A DNA stretch of 33,838 nt, from the NCBI GenBank assembly GCA_020073325.1, contig JAIQFJ010000015.1, forward strand, positions 1 through 33,838. The letters run 5' to 3'. The notes below the pieces were generated by a model. It was not told the origin of the DNA, made no database searches, and saw only the letters and a program-made list of their open reading frames with translations. A program made the translations under genes and the position numbers. The stretch comes from Terriglobia bacterium. Lineage in GTDB: Bacteria > Acidobacteriota > Terriglobia > Bryobacterales > Bryobacteraceae. Shown in pieces: positions 16,055-23,134 of the stretch (the stretch's first letter is position 1; each line of letters starts with the position of its first letter).

Positions 16055-17629
16055 TCACACCTGGCCCGTGGCTTTCAAATCATCGGTCAGCAAATCGAGG
16101 ATGACTCCTTTCACCTTCGCCGATCCGCCCAGGTCGAACAGCACACTCAGTAGAAGCGACCACGCCGCATGATGCTCGGCCAGCGCGTGGAGCACCGCCT
16201 TCAGCCGCCCCGCTGCCGCTGACGCCACCTGCTCCAACCGAGCCTCGGTCGTCTTGAACTCGTCGCGCGGCAGCGCCGGAATTTTTCCCCGCAGCGACGG
16301 CATCAACGGAATCACCGGATACCAGCGCGTGCCGTTCTCGACAAAGCTGTATTCGTCCTGAACCGCTGGTGAAACCCCCGTCCCGATCGCGGCGTTCCCT
16401 TCCGGCATCGCCAGATGTTTGCGCAGGAATTGCTGGCAGTTGCGCCGGCCCAACTGATAATCGCGGTCGCGGAATTTCTGATCGATAAATCCACCGAACG
16501 CACCCAGCGACCCGCACAGCAGCGCAGGCAAGTCTTGCACGCTATTGTCCACCGGCGCGATGGCGAAACGGCTCAGCACATCCGGATCTTTCGTCAGCCG
16601 CAGATCCTCTCCCTGGAATCGCGACTGGCTCACCAGCGTCGAGATCAGCGCTTTCAAAACATTCGGCAGCTCGGATTGCTTCGAGGCATCGTAGGCGGGA
16701 TCGAACGGCTCCTCGCCGGGAAACGGCGCGATCGTGATCACCGCCGCATTCGCCTCGCGGCCGGCGCGCGGATTCCTGCCGCCATTCCCCGCGGCCTGCG
16801 CCAGGGCCTCCCGCGCGCACTCGAACGGATTGTTATTCGTCACTCCGCCATCGACGTAGACATTTTCGAATCGCGGCGGCACAACCGAGTCATCCCACGC
16901 CGGCGGAATCTTCGAAATCGATCCGCAATCGTTCCACAGCCGGTTCTCATATTCGGCGCGAGCCCGCTCGATCGTCTGCGCCGCCAGCATCACGGGAACC
17001 GCGCCGGTCGCCATCGCCGCAGTCCGCAACGCCGCCCAATCCGCGCCTGGAATCGTAAAGTCGACCCGATCCGCATGATACGCGATCCGCTCTTCGAACG
17101 ACCCCGCATTCGCTTCGTTGACGCTATACGGAATCCCGCGCAGATTCGACAGCGTCAGGATCACGCGCAACCGCTCCGCCACCCATTCGCGCTTCTTTTC
17201 GCGGCCGGCCTGCGATGCGATTGCCGTCACCGCGATCTTCGCCACCGGTGTGCTGTCGAGCAGCGAATGCGCCGGCGGCAGATCGGCCGTGCCCAACAAC
17301 GGCAGAATGTCGATCGACCGCACCCAGCTCTCATACAACCGGTTCCCCATCGGCGACTCGGTCTGATGCACGTGATCGAAAATTTCCTGCAGCGCGACCG
17401 CGGAAATCGCCGCGCACATTCCGCCCGCCGACGCGCCGCTCAGCACATCCAGCTTCACTTCGTGCGCCGGAATCGTCCACGACTCGAAATCGTCGCCGTG
17501 CAGCGCGCGCTGCGTTTCGCGCGCGTCATACCACTCATCCAGCGCTTCGATCAGAAAATCCAGCACGCCCGCCGTGTACGCTCCGGCCGAAACCGCGCCC
17601 GCCATGTTCAATGCGAGATGGAACGTCAT
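16055..17629 (-). CDS. Patatin-like phospholipase
   Basis: Patatin-type lipases hydrolyse acyl chains from phospholipids with a Ser-Asp dyad. The protein shows the oxyanion loop NMAGAVSAGAYTAGVLDF near the start, the nucleophile elbow LSGASAGGM (Ser67) and the catalytic Asp260 in VYVDGGVTNNNPF. The C-terminal half is long and unrecognised, with a FGGFIDQKFRDRDYQLGRRN segment found in large bacterial patatins. The ORF track starts at 17662, but GGAG sits 6 bases before ATG 17629 (MTFHLALN), which gives 524 residues. No signal peptide. It diverges from the oxidoreductase gene. Substrate and role, membrane turnover or attack on foreign lipid, are not shown. Confidence 0.92.
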   Translation of the reverse strand: MTFHLALNMAGAVSAGAYTAGVLDFLIEALDEWYDARETQRALHGDDFESWTIPAHEVKLDVLSGASAGGMCAAISAVALQEIFDHVHQTESPMGNRLYESWVRSIDILPLLGTADLPPAHSLLDSTPVAKIAVTAIASQAGREKKREWVAERLRVILTLSNLRGIPYSVNEANAGSFEERIAYHADRVDFTIPGADWAALRTAAMATGAVPVMLAAQTIERARAEYENRLWNDCGSISKIPPAWDDSVVPPRFENVYVDGGVTNNNPFECAREALAQAAGNGGRNPRAGREANAAVITIAPFPGEEPFDPAYDASKQSELPNVLKALISTLVSQSRFQGEDLRLTKDPDVLSRFAIAPVDNSVQDLPALLCGSLGAFGGFIDQKFRDRDYQLGRRNCQQFLRKHLAMPEGNAAIGTGVSPAVQDEYSFVENGTRWYPVIPLMPSLRGKIPALPRDEFKTTEARLEQVASAAAGRLKAVLHALAEHHAAWSLLLSVLFDLGGSAKVKGVILDLLTDDLKATGQV

Positions 17630-17706
17630 AATGTGCTCCATCATGACTCGCAAAAGTGACAAACACTACCCCTTCAAATCGCCAAGTTGAACTAGAATGG
17701 GCGGCT

Positions 17707-18987
17707 ATGGACGCAAATCGGCGGCAATTCCTCCAGTCCACCGCGGCCGCGGCCTTTGCACCGCAGCTCCTGCGAAGCGCCAACGACCGTATCAACCTCG
17801 GCTTCATCGGCATGGGAAAAATGGGGCGCGACAACCTGCGATTCGCGCTGCGGAATCCCGACGCGAACGTTGTCGCCTTCTGCGATGTCTTCGAGCGCAA
17901 TTTGAAATTCGCCGCCGACGCCACCCATGGCAAGGCTCGCGCGGTGCGCGATTTTCGCGAAATCCTCGCCGATAAATCCATCGACGCCGTCTGCATCGCG
18001 ACCCCCGACCACTGGCACGCCTACATGACCGTCGAAGCCTGCAAGGCCGGCAAAGACGTGTTCGTCGAAAAACCGCTCGCGGTTACGATGGAGGAATGCG
18101 GAAAAATGCTGCAAGCCGCGCGCAAATACAACCGCGTGGTGCAAGCCGGAACCATGCAGCGGTCCGCACGACACTTTCAGAAAGCCGTGGAACTCGTCCG
18201 CAATGGCGACCTGGGCCAGGTGACCTTCGCGCGGACCTGGTATTGCAGCCATTCGAGCCGCGAAGGCATCGGCAATCCACCCGATTCCGAAATACCCGCC
18301 GGACTCGATTGGGACCTGTGGCTGGGCCCCGCGCCCATGCGCCCCTTCAACGCAAATCGCTTCGGCGTCGATCCGCGCGACGGCTATTATTCGCGCTTCC
18401 GCTATTTCTGGGACTACGCCGGCGGCATGATGACCGATTGGGGAGTTCACCTGATCGACATCGTGCAGTGGGCCTTCGACGAGGCGCTCCCGAAGAGCGC
18501 GGCCGCGAGCGGCAGCAAGTTTTTCGTCCAGGACAATCGCGACACTCCGGACACTTTGCAGGTAACCTACGAGTACCCCGGATTCGTCGCTGTCTTTGAG
18601 AATCGCGAGTCGAATTCGCAATCGATGTTCAGCCACGACTACGGCATTCTGTTTCACGGCAGCGAGGCGACGCTGTTTGTCGACCGCGGCGGCCTGCGCC
18701 TGATCCCCGAAAATGGCGCGCGTGTGACGGCGTGGGAGATGCGGTCGGTGAACTACGGCAACGCCGAGCACTGGTCGAATTTTCTCGATTGCGTCCGCAC
18801 CCGCAAACGTCCCGTGAGCGATATCGAAACCTGTCAGCGTTCCACCGCCGCATGCCTGCTCGGCAACATCGCCCTGCGCAGCCGCTGCCGCGTCGATTTC
18901 GATGCGAAAACATGGACCGTCGCGCAGCCCGAAGCGAAAAAATATTTTTCGCGGGAAGCGCGGAGTCCGTGGAAGCTTACCGTGTAG
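17707..18987 (+). CDS. Gfo/Idh/MocA family oxidoreductase with Tat signal
   Basis: The 426-residue protein starts MDANRRQFLQSTAAAAFAPQ, a twin-arginine-like signal (RRQFL plus a hydrophobic segment), so folded export with its cofactor is likely. The Rossmann motif LGFIGMGKMG (32-40) and VCIATPDHWH, followed by FVEKPLAV (Lys122 in EKP), define the NAD(P)-binding half; GGMMTDWGVHLIDIVQWAFDE lies in the substrate-binding half. The family oxidises or reduces sugars and inositols; such Tat-exported members are frequent in Acidobacteria and Planctomycetes and are linked to glycan breakdown. ATG 17707 was chosen because the Tat motif starts there; the ORF-track start at 17656 adds 17 residues. Confidence 0.93.
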   Translation: MDANRRQFLQSTAAAAFAPQLLRSANDRINLGFIGMGKMGRDNLRFALRNPDANVVAFCDVFERNLKFAADATHGKARAVRDFREILADKSIDAVCIATPDHWHAYMTVEACKAGKDVFVEKPLAVTMEECGKMLQAARKYNRVVQAGTMQRSARHFQKAVELVRNGDLGQVTFARTWYCSHSSREGIGNPPDSEIPAGLDWDLWLGPAPMRPFNANRFGVDPRDGYYSRFRYFWDYAGGMMTDWGVHLIDIVQWAFDEALPKSAAASGSKFFVQDNRDTPDTLQVTYEYPGFVAVFENRESNSQSMFSHDYGILFHGSEATLFVDRGGLRLIPENGARVTAWEMRSVNYGNAEHWSNFLDCVRTRKRPVSDIETCQRSTAACLLGNIALRSRCRVDFDAKTWTVAQPEAKKYFSREARSPWKLTV

Positions 18988-19129
18988 CGATGTTACCGTC
19001 TTTTCGGTGGTGCTCAGTGAGACGCAAAACGATGATCCCGCCGGCGCCCAACGACGAGGATAATGCATGCATGTGAAGCGTCCGCGCGATGCAAACCAGC
19101 TTGCAAAGTTGATCGTGACTCTAACGATT

Positions 19130-19550
19130 AAGGATTCAGTTACGGTCTGAAGATCGGCGTTGGTGCTCTCGCTTTCGAAGGAATGGGCGCCCTTGGCGTC
19201 TTCCAGCCGCCGCCGGAACGTTGTTCGAAGCGAGTATCATCCCCCGCGTTTTGTTTATCGTGACGTGCAATACAAGACCAGGGAGACCGTCGCACCGCAG
19301 AAACTCATATTGTAGATCCGACCCAACCGGAAACAATGCATCGAACGAACAAAGCGAACCCACGCCAAGAACGCGCCTTAACTCCGTTGAGTTCGAACTC
19401 GTCGACTCCGATGTACAGCTCGCCGCCGTCCGCATTCGCGAAAGCCGAAATGCCCTCGCTCAAACTGGATGGCCTCTTCGCTTTACCTTTTACGTCGCCG
19501 TATTGGCCTTCTTCGTAGTTAATGATCTTACCCGCTTGGTCACGGTTCAT
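19130..19550 (-). pseudogene. Eroded AlbA_2 (Schlafen-like) domain gene
   Basis: Three different minus-strand frames carry successive pieces of an AlbA_2-type protein: YEEGQYGDVKGKAKRP and SAFANADGGELYIGVDE in the first (19550 to about 19356); FDALFPVGSDLQYEFL and LVLHVTINKTRGMILASNN in the second (about 19345 to 19214); RRRLEDAKGAHSFESESTNA in the third, ending near 19130. Between pieces, about 12 and about 18 residues that the family normally has are missing, so it contains at least two deletions with frameshifts. The start ATG follows the methyltransferase TAA directly. AlbA_2 proteins bind DNA or nucleotides and occur in regulators and defence loci. The rest of the gap, 18988-19129, holds nothing I can name. 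Confidence 0.7.
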
Positions 19551-20501
19551 TTACGCTGCTTTTCGATACACCGCGAGCACCGAATGTCCGCGCGGATACA
19601 GCTTCTCTTCGTCCAGCCCTTTTTCGATCAGCCGTCCCAGCCGGTACGCCGCCTTGTCCAGCATTCTTTGCCGCAGCGACGTATCGAGCAGGCCCTTCTG
19701 CGCTTCCAAATGCAGCACGCGCCGCAGCATGCGCTCCGCGATCAGCGCGGAATAGGTCGTGACATGCATCGGTGCCAGGATCTCGTGATCGATCGCCACC
19801 ACCTCCAGCCCGAAGACGCGAGCCACGCTGCGCAGCGCCTGGTCCGTCCATCGCGTGACATGATGCGGCGGCATATTCAGCACCGCGTTCCGCAAAAGTG
19901 AGATGTAGGAATCCTCGCTCGGCACGCAGTACAGCAGCAGTCCGCCCGGTTTCATCGCGCCCACCGACGCATCGATAAACGGCTCCACCGGCGCGACGTG
20001 CTCCAGCACCTGAAATGCGCACACCACGTCGTAGGACTGCGGATGCTTGCGCGCATGCTGCTCGATCGGCTCCGCCGTCACGTCGAGACCGCGATTTACC
20101 GCCGATTGCACCGCCTCCGCGCTGAATTCGAGTCCCGTGTAATGCGGCGTGTGAATGTGCGTCGCAAACGCTCCGCGCCCGCACCCGATTTCGAGCACCC
20201 GGTCGCCCGGTGAAACCCACTGCTTCGCGATCTGATATTCGGGCTTGTCCTCGATGTAATACCAGGAAAACCGCTGCAAAGCGTCGTAGTATTTCGACGA
20301 TCCGGTAATCATCGGCCAGAAATAGCGCAGATCGCATTCCCGGCACCGGCAGAAGCTCAACTCATCGTTCGCGCTGAGATTTTCCGCGACGACACTGGTC
20401 ACCGCGGCATCGTAACCGCCGGCGATTCCCGCCGTCACGATCCGGTCGATCACCTCGACCTGATCCGATCCGCAGAGCGAGCATTGAGGAATCGCCGCCA
20501 T
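19551..20501 (-). CDS. SAM-dependent methyltransferase with N-terminal zinc ribbon
   Basis: The 316-residue protein begins with a Cys pair CSLCGSD and a second pair CRCREC about 45 residues later, a zinc-ribbon pattern that precedes many sugar and natural-product methyltransferases. The class I methyltransferase core follows with VLEIGCGRGAFATHI (SAM-binding motif I), TGLEFSAEAVQ, SYDVVCAFQVLEHVAPVEPF and GAMKPGGLLLYCVPSED. Substrate unknown; similar proteins act in LPS, O-antigen or secondary metabolite biosynthesis. Its promoter is seen at 20515-20542. It is followed immediately by the eroded AlbA_2 gene on the same strand. Confidence 0.88.
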   Translation of the reverse strand: MAAIPQCSLCGSDQVEVIDRIVTAGIAGGYDAAVTSVVAENLSANDELSFCRCRECDLRYFWPMITGSSKYYDALQRFSWYYIEDKPEYQIAKQWVSPGDRVLEIGCGRGAFATHIHTPHYTGLEFSAEAVQSAVNRGLDVTAEPIEQHARKHPQSYDVVCAFQVLEHVAPVEPFIDASVGAMKPGGLLLYCVPSEDSYISLLRNAVLNMPPHHVTRWTDQALRSVARVFGLEVVAIDHEILAPMHVTTYSALIAERMLRRVLHLEAQKGLLDTSLRQRMLDKAAYRLGRLIEKGLDEEKLYPRGHSVLAVYRKAA

Positions 20502-20514
20502 GAAGATACTCGGT

Positions 20515-20542
20515 ATTGTAAGTCGGCTGCGGACAGAGTCAA
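20515..20542 (-). promoter_or_regulatory. Sigma-70-like promoter of the methyltransferase gene
   Basis: On the minus strand TTGACT (20542-20537) and TACAAT (20520-20515) are separated by 16 bases, close to the consensus. The predicted start of transcription is only about 7 bases before the ATG at 20501, so the message would be nearly leaderless, or the real start codon is further inside. Confidence 0.5.
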
Positions 20543-20554
20543 TGCTTGAAACGG

Positions 20555-21499
20555 CTACCGGACGGTGACGCGGATATCTTCATCTGCCCACAATGCGCCG
20601 TCCGAAGCATGCCAGCGCAGGATATATTCGCCGGGCTGATCGAACCTCACCTCCACCGACCATTTCCCGTCCGCCGGAGCCGCCGGCGCCTGCCACAGAG
20701 GAGCCCATTGCGAATTGGCGCCCGCGCGCGTGTCTTCCCAGGTCTTCGGCTGATCGGGCGAGATCGTGACGTGACCCGCGGCGCGATACACATACAGCAC
20801 GACCCACAAACCCGTAGCGCTGCCGACGGTCACCTGGCGCGGCGGGACCAGTCGCAGATCCTTCACCGGCTCATTGCGATTGATGTCGAGAAACGCTCCG
20901 CGCGCGCGAGCCTTGGGGACGCCGTCATCCGTTACGTGCGCCGAAAGCGCGATCGTCTCGCCCACCTTCACCGTCCGCACGCGATCGCCCGCGGCTTCGA
21001 GCACCGGAGCCTTGTTGGCGCGAATCTCAGGACTCGACACACCCGCGCCGATCGCGCCGGTTTCCGACGTAAACACCATGTTGTCGAGAAAATAATCCTG
21101 CGCGAGCGTGCCGTACGCTTTGTATGTCTTGCCGTGCGAAGTCAGAGTCCAAACGAGTTCCTTCTCTCCGAAATCCTTCGGCACAGGGACGCGAAACACG
21201 AAACGATTGCGGCGCGGGAAAAAATGCGTCGGCTGGCCCTGGTCAGCCGCGCCGGGCGAAAAACTGTTTTCCGCGCCGACGGGAATATCGAACTCTTCTT
21301 CCCAGTTCGAGTTCATGTACCCGAACAGCATGTTGATCGACCCGTCGGGCATTTTTTCCCAGCCTTCGTAGGCGGGATAAACGTTCTGGCCCCGCGAGTA
21401 GGAAAGCTGCGCGTGCGCCAGGGGCAGTGCGAGCAGGATCGCCAATGCGCTCCATAACTGTCGCGCCTGTGAAGGAGCGCGTGGTTCACGAAACCGCAT
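20555..21499 (-). CDS. Secreted protein coupled to cytochrome c/Cu-monooxygenase-like gene
   Basis: The ATG at 21499 shares one base with the stop of the upstream gene (TAATG), so translation is coupled; the ORF-track start at 21580 is inside that gene. The 314-residue protein has a signal peptide (LWSALAILLALPLAHAQ) after an Arg-rich start. The mature part begins YSRGQNVYPAYEGWEKMPDG and contains LFGYMNSNWEEEFDIPVG, FFPRRNRFVFRVPVPKDFG and ELVWTLTSHGKTYKAYGTL, followed by a C-terminal Ig-like half (GLWVVLYVYRAAGHVTISP, DQPGEYILRWHASDGAL). I recognise these segments from uncharacterised proteins of Acidobacteria but cannot name a function. The context suggests an outer partner of the cytochrome protein. 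Confidence 0.8.
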   Translation of the reverse strand: MRFREPRAPSQARQLWSALAILLALPLAHAQLSYSRGQNVYPAYEGWEKMPDGSINMLFGYMNSNWEEEFDIPVGAENSFSPGAADQGQPTHFFPRRNRFVFRVPVPKDFGEKELVWTLTSHGKTYKAYGTLAQDYFLDNMVFTSETGAIGAGVSSPEIRANKAPVLEAAGDRVRTVKVGETIALSAHVTDDGVPKARARGAFLDINRNEPVKDLRLVPPRQVTVGSATGLWVVLYVYRAAGHVTISPDQPKTWEDTRAGANSQWAPLWQAPAAPADGKWSVEVRFDQPGEYILRWHASDGALWADEDIRVTVR

Positions 21500-22917
21500 T
21501 ACCGATTCCCGCCCCCCTGCGTATCGGTCGGCTTGCGGCGCGGCGTCGGCGCGATCGGGTCGCCATTGCATAGCGGACACCCGATCAGCACATCGTTCGG
21601 CGACATCTTCAATTTCTCCCGCCGCTTTTTCATCTCCGCGTAGAACTGCTCGTCGGTCAGCGCGACGCCCTGGCCCAGGTCGATGAACATATTCGAAATC
21701 GACCGGTTGCCGGACCCGCTCCAGTTGCGCGGATCGGGAACATTTTTATTCGCCACGGAATTATCCATGTAGCCGATGATGTGGAGGATCGTGCCCTTGG
21801 GCAGCAGCGGCGCGTAATCGTCGTCGTATTCGTACACGCGGACCCAGTTGTGGTCGTAACCCGCGCACGTCAAGGTCTGGACGTTGATTCCCCAGATCGC
21901 TTCCAGGCACATGCGGACGCCGGGAGCATGCAGGTGCGGCTCGAACGACGTCAGCTTCGTATGTTCCTGAAGCACGTTGTACGCGTCCAGCCTCTGATTC
22001 GGATCGCCGGGCTTGATGTCGATATCGACGCCGTTGCCGAGCGAGCGCCGCGCATACCGCACCGTCGGCTTATAGCCCTTGGGGAAAAACTTGAAGCCGA
22101 AGACAAGACGAGCCTTGGTGTCGCGACCATTTGAGTGAATGTGGGTCGAAGCGAAGACCAGGCTCGACCCGGCCTTCAGCAATTTTCCGGCGTCGTCCGG
22201 AAAAATATCGGCGTTGCGGCCGACTTCATGAATCGGCCAGGTGCCGCTGCCTTCGCCGACGTCGGTGCCCAGCGCCGCCTGCTGACTCGGCGACGTGGTG
22301 GTCCAGATCATGTGATGAAACACGTAGCGCGCGCCGACCGTCGAGCGGCCGTTGCCGGCGGGAGGAATATCGTTGACCTCGCGCATTTCGACGGACTTCA
22401 CCCAGCGATCCTCGGTCAGTCCGGTGGGCGCGGAGTCCAGTTCTCCCCACCAGTCGGGCGCTCCGGCTTTCACCGTGATCTCGGGAGTCGACACCACCAG
22501 GTCCGGCTCGCCGAGCTGCCACTTGGTGCCATCCACCAGCGGGACCGGCGGGGGCAGATCCTTGGTGTCGCCTTCCTTCGCGCCGCTGTCGGCCCATTTT
22601 GCGATCTTGGCGATTTCGAGATCGCTCAGCGACGGATCGTTCTTGTAATGCTGAATACCGATATTTTTTTCGACATACCAGGGCGGCATTGCGCCGCGGC
22701 GGTCGCGGAGCGCGGTGCGTTCCTTGATCGCGCGGGCCCAGGGGCGGACTTCTTTGTAGGAAATCAGCGACATGGGTGCAACCGAATTGGGCTGATGGCA
22801 GTTCTGGCAACTGCGCTGCAAAATCGGGGCGATGTCTTTCGAAAAAGTGACGTCCTGGGGAACGTCGGGCGCGGCGAGCAGCAAGGCGCCGGAGCAGGCA
22901 AAGAGGATGGTCTTCAC
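21499..22917 (-). CDS. Cytochrome c domain fused to copper type II monooxygenase-like domain
   Basis: The start is GTG 22917, supported by GGAGG 6 bases upstream and by a signal-like MKTILFACSGALLLAAP; the ORF track began at 23271. The 472-residue protein has one CxxCH haem site (CQNCH, residues 37-41) in an N-terminal cytochrome c domain. The rest resembles ascorbate-dependent copper type II monooxygenases (PHM/DBM fold): FHHMIW (His201, His202), THIHSNG (His259, His261), HLHAPGVRM (His328, His330, Met336), then YDHNWVRVYEY and LPKGTILHIIGYMDNS. These residues could be the two copper sites. Predicted periplasmic redox enzyme in which the haem would replace ascorbate as electron donor; this is inference. 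Ends in a small CPLCNGDP tail. Confidence 0.82.
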   Translation of the reverse strand: MKTILFACSGALLLAAPDVPQDVTFSKDIAPILQRSCQNCHQPNSVAPMSLISYKEVRPWARAIKERTALRDRRGAMPPWYVEKNIGIQHYKNDPSLSDLEIAKIAKWADSGAKEGDTKDLPPPVPLVDGTKWQLGEPDLVVSTPEITVKAGAPDWWGELDSAPTGLTEDRWVKSVEMREVNDIPPAGNGRSTVGARYVFHHMIWTTTSPSQQAALGTDVGEGSGTWPIHEVGRNADIFPDDAGKLLKAGSSLVFASTHIHSNGRDTKARLVFGFKFFPKGYKPTVRYARRSLGNGVDIDIKPGDPNQRLDAYNVLQEHTKLTSFEPHLHAPGVRMCLEAIWGINVQTLTCAGYDHNWVRVYEYDDDYAPLLPKGTILHIIGYMDNSVANKNVPDPRNWSGSGNRSISNMFIDLGQGVALTDEQFYAEMKKRREKLKMSPNDVLIGCPLCNGDPIAPTPRRKPTDTQGGGNR

Positions 22918-23046
22918 GGCAAACCTCCGTGGGTTAGGCTGTCTCGGATTATATCCTGACCGCGAATTGGTGAAAACCCAGACTGCACGACGATAAGACC
23001 GCAGGGAAGCCGCGCCGGTCAGAGTTTGTGTGAAACTCAATGCTCG

Positions 23047-23112
23047 CCGCTTCCTCCGGTCGCGGTTCATTGTCGACACCGCGATTTTGTGAACCGCGAC
23101 CGCAGGGAGCGG
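23047..23112. repeat. Hairpin repeat, GGTCGCGGTTC family, copy 2
   Basis: CCGCTTCCTCCGGTCGCGGTTCA pairs with TGAACCGCGACCGCAGGGAGCGG (21 of 23 positions). The arms nearly match those at 10500-10555. It fills part of the 217-base gap 22918-23134 between the ADOP permease stop and the cytochrome gene start; the remainder includes a looser half-copy (GACCGCAGGGAAGCCG at about 22999) and the leader of the cytochrome gene. Confidence 0.8.
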
Positions 23113-23134
23113 CCGGCGCCGGTATTTGCGGGAT

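Noticed and set aside
16415-17659. 414-residue plus-strand ORF opposite the patatin gene
   Set aside because: Arg-rich shadow of a gene that has intact catalytic motifs on the other strand.
17692-19068. 458-residue minus-strand ORF opposite the oxidoreductase
   Set aside because: Antisense to the Gfo/Idh/MocA gene; the product lacks any known motif.
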